A stretch of 64,000 nucleotides of DNA from Myxococcus dinghuensis (GCF_024198235.1 NZ_JAKCFB010000006.1:1-64000); one strand, 5' to 3'; positions 1-12,352 are shown, counted from the first letter of the stretch. Notes: generated by a model from the sequence alone, not told the origin. Made by a program: numbers and translations.

Positions 1-3000
1 CCACGGGCGTGGGCCGGGAGGTGGGGCGCTGAGCGAGGACGGAGGCTTCGGAGTCGAGGCAGACGACGTGGGCCGCGTGGGAAGGAAGCGACGACGTCAG
101 CCGCTGGTGCGTCAGCAGCACGGGGGCTTGGGAATCCTCCAACATGCCGGCCAGTCGCTCGCGGGGATAGGCCGGGTCCAACGGGACGTAGGCGGCGCCG
201 GACTTGAGGACGGCCACGAGGGCCACCACCATGTCCAGTGAGCGCTCCAGGCAGACGGCCACGAGTTGATGGGGGCCGACGCCCAGGGCGCGCAGGTGGT
301 GGGCGAGCTGGTTGGCGCGGGCGTCCAACTGCGCGTAGGTGAGTGCCTCCGACTCGAAGCGCACGGCCTCGGCGTGAGGCGTGCGGTCCACCTGCGCCTC
401 GATGAGCGTGTGCACGAGCGCATCCGCCGGATAGTCCTCCACGCGCCCCTGGAACTCCTCCAGCACCTTCCGTCGCTCGTCCTCCGACAGGAGGGACACC
501 TCATGGGTGCGCTGGCGAGCATCGGCGATGGCTCCACGCAGCAGCCGCTGGAAGTGCTCCGCCATGCGAGCGGCGGTCTCCGGCCGGAAGAGGTCGAGGC
601 TGTACTCCAGCCGACCCATCAGTCCGCCGGATCGCGGCGTCAGCAGCACGGAGACGTCGAACTTCGACGTCTCCGTGGACAGCGGTATCGACTCGACGCT
701 CAGCCCTGGCAGGGACGGGGTCTCCAGTGGCGCATTCTGGAGCGTGAACAGCGTCTGGAAGACCGGCGTCCGGGACAGGTCGCGCTCGCCGCCCAGGGCT
801 TCCACCAGCCGCTCGAAGGGCACGTCTTGTCGTGAGAAGGCGGCCAGGGACTCCTCGCGGACGCGTGCGATCAGCTCCACGAAGGTCGGCGTCCCCGCCA
901 GGTTCGCCCTCAGCGCGAGGGTGTTGACGAAGAAGCCGATCATCGCCTCCAGCTCTGGCCGGACGCGATGAGCCACGGGGGTGCCGACAGAGAACTCCGT
1001 CTGCCCCGAGTAGCGGGACAGCAGGGCCTGCCAGCCCGCAATCAGCACCATGAACAACGTGGCGCCTTCGGCCCTGCCCAGCCGCTCCAGGTCGGAGACG
1101 AGGTCGGGCGGCAGCGTGAAGTCATGGGCCGCGCCACGGGAGCCACGGACCGCGGGACGCGGTGCGTCCGTGGGCAGCGCCAGGGGCGGAACAGCTCGGA
1201 GGTGCTCGCGCCACCAGCCGAGCTGCTCGCGCGCGACCTCTCCCTCCAGGACCCGCCGGTGCCACGCCGCGTAATCGGTGTACTGCACGGGCAGCGGGGC
1301 CAGGGTGGGTTCACGTCCCTCGCGGAGGGTGCCGTAGAGCGCCGCGACCTCTCGCACCAGGACGCCCATGGACCAACCATCCGAGACGATGTGGTGCATG
1401 CACACCACGAGCAGGTGCCGGGAATCCTCCACCCACAGCAGTCGAGTGCGCAGCAGCGGGCCACGCCCCAGGTCGAAGGGCGAATGGGCCTCCGACTTCA
1501 ACGCAGCACGCACCGCGGCCTCACGCGCATCGGCCGTCAGCGCGCGCAGGTCCTCCACGGGAAGCGGCCACTCATCGGGGGCCGCCTGGATGCATTGGAC
1601 CGGCTGGCCGTCGCGATCCGCGAAGGTGGTACGCAGTACGGCATGCCGGTGGACGAGCCGTGCGAAGGTCTGGCGCAGGGCCTCGACCTGGAGCGGCCCC
1701 GTCAACTCGAGCGCGAGGGGGATGTTGTAAGAGACCTGTCCTGGTTCGAACTGCTCCAGGAACCACAAGCGCTGCTGCGCGTAGGACGCCTCCAGTTCGT
1801 CACCCGGCTGGACGTCCCGGAGCCGAACCAGGGGCGGAGCCTCCTGCCCACCGCCGCCGCTCAGTGTCCCCAGGTGGGAGGACAACCGGGCGACGGTCGG
1901 ATGCTCGAAGAGGGCGCGCAACGACACGGGCACGCCGCTCTGGGTACTCAGGCGCGTCACCACCTGGGTCGCCAGCAGCGAGTGGCCCCCCAGCGCGAAG
2001 AAGTCGTCGCGAGCCCCCACCCGCGACTGGCCGAGGACCTCGGCGAAGACCTTCGCCACCAGCTCTTCCGTGGAGCCACTCGGCGGGACGAACTCGTCCT
2101 CGACGAGCGAGCGATCCGCCTCCGGGTCCGGCAGTGCGCTCCGGTCCAACTTGCCGCTCGGTGTCAGCGGGAGCGACGGGAGCACCACGAACGCGGAGGG
2201 CACCAGGTGCGGCGCGAGCTGCTCCGACAAGACCTGTCGGAGGCGGATGACCTCGCGTGCGCTTCGTGCCCCCCGCAGCGGGTCGTTGGCGAGCGCGTGC
2301 AGCGACTCGGACTCTCGCGGCGATGCCGCAGCCCACTCGACCGGGGGCTGCGTCCCTTCACCCACGAAGAGGACGTCGAGCGCGCCGTCCCGATGCGCGC
2401 CCGCCCAGCTCACCCGCGTCGCGTAGCCCAGGGACTCACCGAGCGAATAGAGGTCCTCGGGGTCCACGCCCCGTGTCCCGGGCCAGTCGCGCAGCACGTC
2501 TCGAAGCGCCGCCACCTGCGCGGGCCGGCCCGTACCCGACAACAACTTCACCACTCGCGTGGCCTCCAGGACGCGGGCATTCGGAACGCCGCGCAGGGCC
2601 AGGAGCGGGGGGCGTGTCTCCAGGAGCGCACGCACCGAGTCGAGCGACAGGTCCGCGCCCTCGGTCCACGCCGGACGCAGCGCGTCCGTCGAGGTGCCCG
2701 CTTCTCCGATGTGGAGGATGACCTCGTAGCGGAAGCGGCTGAGCTCGTTGTCGTAGCGCCCGTGCTTGGGCAGCACCTCCACCCGGGAGATGGCTGGGAT
2801 GTGGGCCGGCAGCGAGGTGAAGAACGTGGGCGACAGGACCAGCTCCGCCTCGGCGAGGACGTCTCGCTGGACGCGGTACTGCAACTGCGACGTCGCCAGG
2901 CCTGGCGGCGCCCGGTGCAGTCGCACCGAGGCCTGGAATGCCTCCAACAGCTCCAGGTGACGCACGTCCCCCAGGAAGATGCGCCCGCCGGCCTTCAGGA

Positions 3001-6000
3001 CCCTCGCCGCGCCGAGCAGCACCTGGAGGAGGTAGTCCACGCTCGAGAAGCACTGGATGACCGAGTTGAGGACCACCGTGTCGAACGAGCCAGGCTCGAG
3101 GTCCGACAGGTCCTCCACGCCCCGGTGCAGCAGCTTCACGGAGGCGAGCGCGTCCCCCATGTGCTGGCGCTGCCGCTCGATGCGCTCCAGCGCCGGACGG
3201 GCGAAGTCCACGCCCCAGTAGGCTTCGCAATGCGGCGCGAGGCGGTACAGCAGGAGGCCCGTGCCGCACCCCAGCTCCAGCACCCGGCGGGGCCGCAGCG
3301 CGAGGATCTGCGCCACCGTCGTCTCCACCCACTCGCGCATCTGGGCCTCGGGGAGAGGCCCGCCGGAATAGCTGTCGTTCCACCCGGCGATGTCGAACGT
3401 GGGGTCCGCGTTGCGTGCCTGCTGGGTGTACGTGACGTCGTAGATGGCCTTCCAGTCCGCGGACTGGTCCGCCGCGCCCGCCGGGGTCGGCTCGCCCAGC
3501 ACGACATAGGCCGCCAGACGCACGTCTCCCGTCGCGTCCGGTCGCGCGAGCACCACGGCCTCGCGGACGGACGGCTGTGCCGTCAACGCTGCTTCGATCT
3601 CCCCGGGCTCGATGCGAAAGCCCCGCACCTTGACCTGGAAGTCCGCTCGGCCCAGGTACTCCAGCGTGCCGTCCGCGCGCCACCGGGCCACGTCGCCCGT
3701 GCGGTACATGCGAGCGCCATCACCCCCGGAATGGGGATCCAGCACGAACCGCTCCGCGGTGAGCTCGGGGCGATTCCAGTAGCCTCGCCCGACCTGGACA
3801 CCCGCGATGAACAGCTCCCCTGGAACCCCCACGGGCGTGGGGTTGCCGAGCCCATCGAGGATGTAGATGCGGGTGTTCGCCACCGGGCGACCGATGGGCA
3901 CGACGGGCCCCGTGCCACCCCGGACGCAGTGCCAGTGCGTCACGTCCACCGCGGCCTCGGTGGGGCCGTACAGGTTGTGGAGCTCCGTGATGGCGGGGAG
4001 TCGCGCATGGGCGCGATGGACCCACTCCGCGGGGAGGGCCTCGCCGCTGCACATCACCCGACGCAGGTGTCCCAGCGCCTCCAGCCCCGGCTCATCGAGG
4101 AAGGCCCGCAGCATCGAGGGCACGAAGTGCGTGGTGGTGACGCGCTCCTCGGCCATCAGCCGGACGAGGTAGCGCGGGTCGCGGTGCCCCTCGGGCTTCG
4201 CGAGGACCAGCCGCGCGCCGGCCATCAGCGGCCAGAAGAACTCCCACACCGAGACATCGAAGCTGAACGGCGTCTTCTGGAGGACGTGCTCCTCCGGCCC
4301 CAGGCCGTACTCGCGCTGCATCCACTGGAGCCGGTTGACGATGCCCCGATGCGAGTTCATCGCGCCCTTGGGGCGACCGGTACTGCCCGACGTGTAGATG
4401 ACGTAGGCGAGGTCCGCCGGCGTGTTGCGACGCTCCAACCGGGGCCCCGCCGCGGCGTCGGCGAGCTCCACGTCCATCCGGATGAGGACGGTGCCGGGTG
4501 CGCGGACCTGGTCCTCGAGCGAGGCCCGCGTCACGATGACCGGTGCCCGAGTGTCCTCCCGCATGAACGCGAGGACGTCTCGTGGATAGGAGGGGTCGAG
4601 CGGAACGTAGGCGCCGCCCGCCTTCAGGATGCCGAGCAGGCTCACGACGAGGTCGACGCTCCGCTCCAGGCAGACCCCGACGAGGACGTCCGGCCCCACG
4701 CCCTGCTGGCGCAGCACCTGGGCGAGTCCATTGGCGCGCGCCTCGAGCTCCCGGTAGGTCAGCCGCTCCGCCTCGAAGGCCAGGGCGATGGCGTCCGGAG
4801 TCCGATCCACCTGCGCTTCGAACAGCTCGACCAGGGTGCCCGCGTCACCGAGCCGCTCCTCGGGCGGATTCCAACCGTGGAGCACCTGTCGCCGTTCGGC
4901 GTCGGTCATCAGCGGCAGCTCGGCGATGCGCTGGTCGGGCGCGTCCGCCATCCCGGTCATCACCACCTCGAGCTGGCCCAGGAGTCGATCGACCGTCTCC
5001 GCGTCGAAGAGGTCCGCCGCGTACTTGCAACTGATCAACAACCCGTCGGGCCCATGGATGGCCTCGAACGTCAGGTCCAGTTCGGCCGTGCGGTTGTCGA
5101 GCAGCGATTCGCGCGGCGACATGGCGAGAGACAGCCCACCCCCCATGGGCAGCTCGCGGGGCAGGTCGTAGTCGTCGAGGACGAAGGCGACGTTGTACAG
5201 CTCCCGTCGCTGAGCGCCGGATTGGAGCGCGGCGAGGACATGGTCGAACGGACAATGACCATGGGCGAGTGCGCCGAGCGTGACCTGCTTCACCACGCCC
5301 ATGAGCCCCGTCGTCGTCACTGACTCCGGGAGCCGCATGCGCAGTGGGAGGAAGTTGGTGAAGTCGCCCACCAGCTCCCGGGTCCCCGGGACGTCCCGCC
5401 CGTACACCACGGTGCCCACGACGAAGTCCGCCTGTCGGCTCCAACGGTGGAGCACGACGGCGAGCGCGCTGATGACGCTCACGAAGGGCGTGGCGCCCTG
5501 TTGACGTCCCAGGTGATGCAGCCGGTGCGTCACCGAAGCGGGGATGAGGCGCAGGCGCCGTGCGCCCCGGAACGACATCCGCTGGGGACGAGGCCTGTCC
5601 GTGGGGAGCGCGAGGAGGGATGGCGCGTCCGCGAGCGTCTGTCGCCACCAGGCCAGCTCCGGCGCCATCGCCCGGGGCGTGAGCTGGGTGCGTTGCCACG
5701 CCGCGAAGTCGGCGTACTGGTGCGCGGGCTCCACGAGCGGGGACGGGCGTCCGTCGCGGAAGGCGGCGTGGAGGGCCGCCAGCTCGCGCAGGAGGAGGCC
5801 CACGGTCCATCCATCCGCGACGAGGTGGTGGAGGGACAGGACCAGCACATGGTCCTCGTCGCCGAACCGCACCAGGGTCCCCCGGAGGAGTGGCCCCGTG
5901 GCCACGTCCATCGGTCGTTGACCGTCGAGCACCGCCAGCGCGTCGAGCACCGCGCCCCGGTCGGCGCGCCCCGTCGCGTCCACCCGCTCGACGACGAGCG

Positions 6001-8311
6001 GCGTCACGGGACGAATCCGCTGGAAGAGGGACTCCCTGGTCGAGACGAACGTCGAGCGCAGCACCTCGTGCCGGCGCGACAACTCCGTCAGGGCCCGCTC
6101 CAGGACGTCCACATCCAGCGGTCCACGCAACGGAAAGGCGAGCGGAAGGTGGTACGCGGTGGAGGCCGGGTCGAGTTGCTGCATGACCCAGAGCCGGTGT
6201 TGCGGGAAGGAGGCCTCCGCGAGCCCCGACGTCTCGGCACGCCGGGAGAGCGGAACGAGCGCGGGGCGTGTCGGGGCTGGCCGCGCGACACGCTCGGCCA
6301 GCTCCGCCAGGCTGACGTCCTGCAACAGGATCGTCGCGGGGAGGCGAACGCCGAAGCGCTTCTCGATGCGCTCCTGCAGCTCCGCCGCTCCGAGTGAGTC
6401 CATCCCCAGCCGCGTCAGGGGCGTGCCCTCGTCGACGCCCGATGCCGCGCTCCCCAGTACCGCCTCGAGCTCTTCGCGCAGTCCCCGTGTCAGGGCTCCG
6501 CGCGCGGCCTCGGCGTCCGCCCGGAGGGCGGCCACGGCGGGAGGCGGGGCCTCCGGCGCGTTCGTCCCCATCCGCCAGAGGATGGGCAGCTCCCCGGAGA
6601 GCAGCCCCGCGCGACAGGCGTGACGCTGGATCTTCCCGCTCGACGTCTTGGGGATGGCGCCAGGGGGCAGCAACGCCACGGCGCGAGGCTGGACCTCCAG
6701 CTCCCGCGCAATGGCCTGTCCCAGGGCGTCCGCCACCTCGGCCAACGCCGCGGCATCTCCCGACGAGGCCAGCTCCCGGGACACCTCCGCCATCACCCCG
6801 AGCACCTCTCCACCCGGAGCTTCGAGGGAGAACGCCGCGACGCAGCCCAGGCGCACGCGCGGGTGCGCGCGCTCCATGACGACCTCGATGTCCTGTGGGT
6901 ACAGGTTGCGGCCCCGGAGGATGATGAGGTCCTTGCGGCGCCCCGTGACGATGAGCTGTCCGTCCTCTCGCAACAGGCCCAGGTCGCCCGTGCGCAGATA
7001 CCGTGGGCCGTCCTCGACGCCCTCGGGCCGCGCGCGGAAGCCCTCCTCGGACAGCTCGGGCTTGCGCCAGTAGCCCTGGGCCACGCTGTCGCCCGCCACC
7101 CAGATCTCCCCGACCTGTCCCGCGAGCCGGGGCGTCCGGCGCTCCGGGTCGACGATGAGCAGGCGCTGGTCGCCGAGCACCTCACCGCTGGAGACATGAG
7201 CGTGCGTCCCCGGGGCCTCGGGCGACCTGTCCACCGCGCGCCCGCCCGCGAGCGAGCCGTCATCGAGATGGAAGGCGCGCGGCCCCTCGCCCTTGCGCGC
7301 GCCCGTGACGATGAGCGTGCCCTCCGCCAGGCCATAGCAGGGATAGAGGGCTTCCCTCCGGAAGCCCGCGGGCTCGAACACCCGGGCGAACCGCTCGAGC
7401 GTGCCAGCGCGGATGGGCTCGGCGCCGCAGAACGCGACCTCCCATGAGCGCAGGTCCAGCGCGCGCACGTCCTCGGCCGTGGCGCGACTGGCGCACAAGT
7501 CGAAGGCGAAGTTGGGCCCCCCGCTGATGGTGCCCCCGAGCCGCGAGATGGCGCTCACCCAGCGCAACGGCCGCTGGAGGAAGGCGAGGGGGGACATCAA
7601 CGCCACGCGGTAGCCACCACACAGGGGCGCGAGGATGCCGCCGATCAGCCCCATGTCGTGGTACGGCGGCAGCCAGAAGACGGACACGCTGTCGTCGCGC
7701 ACCTGGAGGCCGAGCGAGATGAGCCCCGTGTTGTGCAGCAGGTTCGCGTGGGTCAGCATCACGCCCTTGGGCGTGCCCGTCGACCCGGACGTGTACTGGA
7801 GGAACGCCAGGGAGTCTGGCCCGATGTCCGGCTCGCGCCAGTCGACCTCTCCGCCCTCCGGCAGCGCGTCCGTCGCCAGCCAATGCAGCGCCCGGAAGTC
7901 CGGCGCCTGCTCGAAGACGAAGTCCGTCAGCCCGAGGATGCCGGAGGTGGTCAGGACCACCAGGGCCTCCGCATCCTGGATGATGGCGCGCAGCCGGGGC
8001 AGGGTGCGCTCCAGTCGCGAGGGGTCCGGCGGATACGCGGGGACGGCGATGGCCCCCGCGTAGAGGCAGCCGAAGAAGCCCGCGACGTAGTCGAGCCCCG
8101 GTGGATACAACAACATGACGCGCTGACCCACCGCGCCTCGCGCCTGGAGGGCCGCCGCGATGCGCCTGGCGCGGCGATCCAACTCCACCGCGTCGAGCGT
8201 CAGGTCCTCGCCGTCGTCTTCGGCGATGAAGGTGAAAAGCGGAGGCCGCGACGCGGCGTTGGCCGCGCGCGCACGCGTGGCGTCGATGAGGGTCCGAGTT
8301 GTCGTGTCCAT
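1..8311 (-). CDS. Lipopeptide NRPS, loading and first modules (partial, C-terminus off the left edge)
   Basis: Large multidomain synthetase, about 2770 codons visible. Order from the N-terminus: fatty-acyl-AMP ligase (about 1-570; SGSTGTPKG and YHDMGLIGG motifs), acyl carrier domain (GMDSL near residue 640), condensation domain (HHLVADGW near 826), adenylation domain (YTSGSTGRPKGA, NLYGPTE) with a SAM methyltransferase inserted before its C-terminal part (LELGCGTG, around 1600-1880), thiolation domain (LGGHSLLATQ near 2110), second condensation domain (HHIVSDGW near 2310) and the start of a second adenylation domain (YVPLDPAYP). The first adenylation pocket reads D-V-W-H-M-S-L-V-D-K, one change from the EntF serine code. 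Inference: a fatty acid is activated, loaded and joined to a (probably N-methylated) serine. ATG at 8311 is the first start after an in-frame stop at 8354-8356; no clear Shine-Dalgarno site precedes it. The product is unknown because later modules are outside. Confidence 0.93.
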   Translation of the reverse strand, partial: MDTTTRTLIDATRARAANAASRPPLFTFIAEDDGEDLTLDAVELDRRARRIAAALQARGAVGQRVMLLYPPGLDYVAGFFGCLYAGAIAVPAYPPDPSRLERTLPRLRAIIQDAEALVVLTTSGILGLTDFVFEQAPDFRALHWLATDALPEGGEVDWREPDIGPDSLAFLQYTSGSTGTPKGVMLTHANLLHNTGLISLGLQVRDDSVSVFWLPPYHDMGLIGGILAPLCGGYRVALMSPLAFLQRPLRWVSAISRLGGTISGGPNFAFDLCASRATAEDVRALDLRSWEVAFCGAEPIRAGTLERFARVFEPAGFRREALYPCYGLAEGTLIVTGARKGEGPRAFHLDDGSLAGGRAVDRSPEAPGTHAHVSSGEVLGDQRLLIVDPERRTPRLAGQVGEIWVAGDSVAQGYWRKPELSEEGFRARPEGVEDGPRYLRTGDLGLLREDGQLIVTGRRKDLIILRGRNLYPQDIEVVMERAHPRVRLGCVAAFSLEAPGGEVLGVMAEVSRELASSGDAAALAEVADALGQAIARELEVQPRAVALLPPGAIPKTSSGKIQRHACRAGLLSGELPILWRMGTNAPEAPPPAVAALRADAEAARGALTRGLREELEAVLGSAASGVDEGTPLTRLGMDSLGAAELQERIEKRFGVRLPATILLQDVSLAELAERVARPAPTRPALVPLSRRAETSGLAEASFPQHRLWVMQQLDPASTAYHLPLAFPLRGPLDVDVLERALTELSRRHEVLRSTFVSTRESLFQRIRPVTPLVVERVDATGRADRGAVLDALAVLDGQRPMDVATGPLLRGTLVRFGDEDHVLVLSLHHLVADGWTVGLLLRELAALHAAFRDGRPSPLVEPAHQYADFAAWQRTQLTPRAMAPELAWWRQTLADAPSLLALPTDRPRPQRMSFRGARRLRLIPASVTHRLHHLGRQQGATPFVSVISALAVVLHRWSRQADFVVGTVVYGRDVPGTRELVGDFTNFLPLRMRLPESVTTTGLMGVVKQVTLGALAHGHCPFDHVLAALQSGAQRRELYNVAFVLDDYDLPRELPMGGGLSLAMSPRESLLDNRTAELDLTFEAIHGPDGLLISCKYAADLFDAETVDRLLGQLEVVMTGMADAPDQRIAELPLMTDAERRQVLHGWNPPEERLGDAGTLVELFEAQVDRTPDAIALAFEAERLTYRELEARANGLAQVLRQQGVGPDVLVGVCLERSVDLVVSLLGILKAGGAYVPLDPSYPRDVLAFMREDTRAPVIVTRASLEDQVRAPGTVLIRMDVELADAAAGPRLERRNTPADLAYVIYTSGSTGRPKGAMNSHRGIVNRLQWMQREYGLGPEEHVLQKTPFSFDVSVWEFFWPLMAGARLVLAKPEGHRDPRYLVRLMAEERVTTTHFVPSMLRAFLDEPGLEALGHLRRVMCSGEALPAEWVHRAHARLPAITELHNLYGPTEAAVDVTHWHCVRGGTGPVVPIGRPVANTRIYILDGLGNPTPVGVPGELFIAGVQVGRGYWNRPELTAERFVLDPHSGGDGARMYRTGDVARWRADGTLEYLGRADFQVKVRGFRIEPGEIEAALTAQPSVREAVVLARPDATGDVRLAAYVVLGEPTPAGAADQSADWKAIYDVTYTQQARNADPTFDIAGWNDSYSGGPLPEAQMREWVETTVAQILALRPRRVLELGCGTGLLLYRLAPHCEAYWGVDFARPALERIERQRQHMGDALASVKLLHRGVEDLSDLEPGSFDTVVLNSVIQCFSSVDYLLQVLLGAARVLKAGGRIFLGDVRHLELLEAFQASVRLHRAPPGLATSQLQYRVQRDVLAEAELVLSPTFFTSLPAHIPAISRVEVLPKHGRYDNELSRFRYEVILHIGEAGTSTDALRPAWTEGADLSLDSVRALLETRPPLLALRGVPNARVLEATRVVKLLSGTGRPAQVAALRDVLRDWPGTRGVDPEDLYSLGESLGYATRVSWAGAHRDGALDVLFVGEGTQPPVEWAAASPRESESLHALANDPLRGARSAREVIRLRQVLSEQLAPHLVPSAFVVLPSLPLTPSGKLDRSALPDPEADRSLVEDEFVPPSGSTEELVAKVFAEVLGQSRVGARDDFFALGGHSLLATQVVTRLSTQSGVPVSLRALFEHPTVARLSSHLGTLSGGGGQEAPPLVRLRDVQPGDELEASYAQQRLWFLEQFEPGQVSYNIPLALELTGPLQVEALRQTFARLVHRHAVLRTTFADRDGQPVQCIQAAPDEWPLPVEDLRALTADAREAAVRAALKSEAHSPFDLGRGPLLRTRLLWVEDSRHLLVVCMHHIVSDGWSMGVLVREVAALYGTLREGREPTLAPLPVQYTDYAAWHRRVLEGEVAREQLGWWREHLRAVPPLALPTDAPRPAVRGSRGAAHDFTLPPDLVSDLERLGRAEGATLFMVLIAGWQALLSRYSGQTEFSVGTPVAHRVRPELEAMIGFFVNTLALRANLAGTPTFVELIARVREESLAAFSRQDVPFERLVEALGGERDLSRTPVFQTLFTLQNAPLETPSLPGLSVESIPLSTETSKFDVSVLLTPRSGGLMGRLEYSLDLFRPETAARMAEHFQRLLRGAIADARQRTHEVSLLSEDERRKVLEEFQGRVEDYPADALVHTLIEAQVDRTPHAEAVRFESEALTYAQLDARANQLAHHLRALGVGPHQLVAVCLERSLDMVVALVAVLKSGAAYVPLDPAYPRERLAGMLEDSQAPVLLTHQRLTSSLPSHAAHVVCLDSEASVLAQRPTSRPTPV

Positions 8312-8340
8312 GGGGGGGTGTGGGGCTCGGATGGACGTGT

Positions 8341-8376
8341 TTCTGAGAGGTCCTTAATAACAGGCGTCTCTCAGAA
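8341..8376. promoter_or_regulatory. 9-bp perfect inverted repeat in the NRPS leader
   Basis: Arms TTCTGAGAG (8341-8349) and CTCTCAGAA (8368-8376) are exact reverse complements around an 18-base AT-rich spacer that reads TTATTAAGG on the minus strand. It lies 30-65 bases before the NRPS ATG, so it could be a regulator operator over the promoter or a hairpin in the 5' leader. Which of these is not decided by sequence. Confidence 0.5.
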
Positions 8377-8465
8377 TCGCGGAAAATGCGATGTCCCACA
8401 CTACCCGCCGCTCCGCGAGTACGTCGTGAGCGGCCACAACCCATACCTATAGAAAAATTCTGACT

Positions 8466-10715
8466 TCAGGGCCTCCCGAAGAGTCCCCGGAGCCACCCCA
8501 TGAACGTGCGTGGCTTCGGAGTTGCTTCGGGCGGAGGCGCGACGGCCTGGATGGCGGATTGCGCCGGAGCTGTGATCCGCGGCGTCGCGGAGACCTTGGG
8601 CGGCGCGGGGCGAGCCGCCTGGGCCGGAGCCGCGGGGGCCTGGGGCCTGGGCGCCGGAGCCGGGGTGGGGGCCTCCGGCGCGGGCTGGGCGAGCTTCGCC
8701 TTCACGGACTCGGGGGTGTCGCGCGTGGAGAAGGTGCTGGAGACCTCACGCCCGGAGGCGGACTCGCGCGCCGTCACCTTGAGGAGGGACTCGTTGTTCA
8801 CCTCGAACGTCACCGTCACCTGGACACCGCCGCGCGGCAGCCGGGGCAGCCCCGTGAGCTTGAGCGTCCCGAGGAACTCGTTGTCGGCCGCCTTGTCGGA
8901 GTCCCCCTGGAACACGGTGAGCTCCAGCTCCGTCTGCTCGTCGCGGTGGGTGGACAGCGTGTAGCTCTTGGTGGCCGGCAGCGACGTGTTGCGCTCCAGC
9001 ACGGGCTTGAAGCGCCCACCGGGCAGCCCCACGCCAATGGCCATGGGCAACACGTCGATGAGCACCACGCCCTCGAGCTGCCCCAGGCTGTGCGCCAGGA
9101 GCGCGGCGCCCAGCGCGACGGCCTCGTCCGGGTGGACGCCCTTGCTGGGGGGCTTGCCGAAGAAGCGGGTGATCTTCTCGTGCACCAGCGGGAAGCGGCT
9201 CTGGCCTCCCACGAGGATGACCTCGTCGATGTCGCGCGGCCCCAGCTGCTTCGCCTCGAGGACCTCGGCGCAGACCTGGAGGGTGCGGTCCACCAGCCCC
9301 TCGGTCAGCTCGATGAGCTTCTGGCGTGTCAGGGTGACGTCCAGGTCGTACGGCTTGTCGTCGATCATCGTGACGAACGCCACGTGCACGCGCATCTCCG
9401 AGCGCTCGGACAGGGCGCACTTGGCCCGCTCCGCGGCGTCGTTGATGCGCTGCATGGCCACGCGGTCGCCCTGGAACGGCCGGCCCGTCTTCTTCTGGAA
9501 CTCCTCCAGGAGGAAGTTGACGATGGCGTTGTCGAAGTCGATGCCGCCCAGGAACGTGTCGCCGCCGGTGGAGATGACCTCGTAGACGTTGTCCGAGAGC
9601 TCGAGCACGGACGCATCGAAGGTGCCGCCGCCCAAATCGTAGACGAGCACGCGCTGGTTGAGCTTGCGCCCGTAGCCGTACGCCAGCGCCGCCGCGGTGG
9701 GCTCGTTGAGGATGCGCTCGACGTACAACCCCGCGAGCTTGCCGGCCTCGCGCACCGCCTGCCGCTGGTTGTCGTTGTAGTACGCCGGGACGGTGATGAC
9801 CGCGCGGGACACCGGCTGCCCCAACTGGTTCTGCGCCACCTCGCGCACCTCGCGGAGGATGAGCGCGGAGATCTGCTGGAGCGTGTAGACGCGCTCACCC
9901 AGCTTCACGCCCGCGTCGCCGTTCTCCCCGGGGGTGATCTCGTAGTGGAAGCGGTCCTTGATGTGCTCGACGATGGGCGAGCCGTAGGGCCGCCCCACCA
10001 GCCGCTTCGCGCCGTACACCGTCTGGCGCGGGTTGGTGAGCATCTGCCCCTTGGCGGGGTGGCCCACCACCAGCTTGCCGCGCGTGTTGACGGCGATGAT
10101 GGAGGGCACCGTGTTGTGCCCCTCACGGCTGTTGAGCACCCCGGGGCGCCCGTTGCGCACGTAGGCCGCGCACGAGTTCGTCGTCCCCAGGTCGATGCCG
10201 ATCACCAGGCCCGTTCGTTTGGGCTCCTCGGTGCTCAGGTCCAGCCCCGCATGCGTCATCAGGGCCGGGGAGCCCGTCGGAGCGGCGCTCGCGGGCGTGG
10301 CGGCCAGGGCGACGGACGGACCCGGCTGCGTGGGTGGGACGGTGTAGTCCGGCGTGCCGACCCCAGAGGGGACCGGGGGGACGTCCGACTGGGCGTGGGG
10401 GAGGGCGGCGACCGCCAGCTCGAGGAAGCGCTTCGTCTGGGGGTCGACCCCCAGGAAGCGCAGCCCCATGCCGGGCACGCCCTGGCCCCCCTGGCCCGTC
10501 ACGAAGTGGACCACCGCGGAGGCGTGGATGAGGCGCTCGCCGTTGGCCAGGCGCAGGTCGAGGTTGACGGGCGTCCCGGGCGGCTTCACCGCGCGAGCAC
10601 GCAGGTAGATGCCGCCTCGCGTGACGTTGCCGCCATACTTCGCCAGGAACTCCTCCGGCGTCGCGAAGGGCAGCTTCACCACGAGACCGACCGCCGCCTG
10701 ATTCGATTCCGTCAA
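8466..10715 (-). CDS. PilZ-like domain fused to a lid-less Hsp70 (DnaK-like) chaperone
   Basis: 749 residues. Residues 1-108 resemble the PilZ-like domain common in myxobacteria (RGGIYLRA near 33-40, then GMGLRFLGV near 82-90). After a Pro/Ala-rich linker the Hsp70 ATPase domain starts with GIDLGTTNS (about 173-181) and contains [10 protein letters not shown] and a conserved VGGQSR region; the beta-sandwich substrate domain follows to about 680. The helical lid is missing and is replaced by an Ala/Pro-rich tail ending in a short hydrophobic-basic segment (WLRGLFGRP). Start is TTG at 10715 with AGGA about 10 bases upstream. The lack of dnaJ or grpE beside it argues against the housekeeping DnaK; it is more likely a specialised paralogue. 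Whether the PilZ part binds cyclic-di-GMP is uncertain: the classic RxxxR motif is not evident. Confidence 0.88.
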   Translation of the reverse strand: MTESNQAAVGLVVKLPFATPEEFLAKYGGNVTRGGIYLRARAVKPPGTPVNLDLRLANGERLIHASAVVHFVTGQGGQGVPGMGLRFLGVDPQTKRFLELAVAALPHAQSDVPPVPSGVGTPDYTVPPTQPGPSVALAATPASAAPTGSPALMTHAGLDLSTEEPKRTGLVIGIDLGTTNSCAAYVRNGRPGVLNSREGHNTVPSIIAVNTRGKLVVGHPAKGQMLTNPRQTVYGAKRLVGRPYGSPIVEHIKDRFHYEITPGENGDAGVKLGERVYTLQQISALILREVREVAQNQLGQPVSRAVITVPAYYNDNQRQAVREAGKLAGLYVERILNEPTAAALAYGYGRKLNQRVLVYDLGGGTFDASVLELSDNVYEVISTGGDTFLGGIDFDNAIVNFLLEEFQKKTGRPFQGDRVAMQRINDAAERAKCALSERSEMRVHVAFVTMIDDKPYDLDVTLTRQKLIELTEGLVDRTLQVCAEVLEAKQLGPRDIDEVILVGGQSRFPLVHEKITRFFGKPPSKGVHPDEAVALGAALLAHSLGQLEGVVLIDVLPMAIGVGLPGGRFKPVLERNTSLPATKSYTLSTHRDEQTELELTVFQGDSDKAADNEFLGTLKLTGLPRLPRGGVQVTVTFEVNNESLLKVTARESASGREVSSTFSTRDTPESVKAKLAQPAPEAPTPAPAPRPQAPAAPAQAARPAPPKVSATPRITAPAQSAIQAVAPPPEATPKPRTFMGWLRGLFGRP

Positions 10716-10744
10716 AGCCCGGTTCCTGAGACGAGAGGGGATAG

Positions 10745-12352
<1,608 letters not shown>

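Noticed and set aside
968..5323. Open plus-strand frame of 1451 codons over the NRPS
   Set aside because: It is antisense to well-supported condensation and adenylation motifs; its translation is Arg/Gln/His-rich with no domain, typical of the complement of GC-rich genes.
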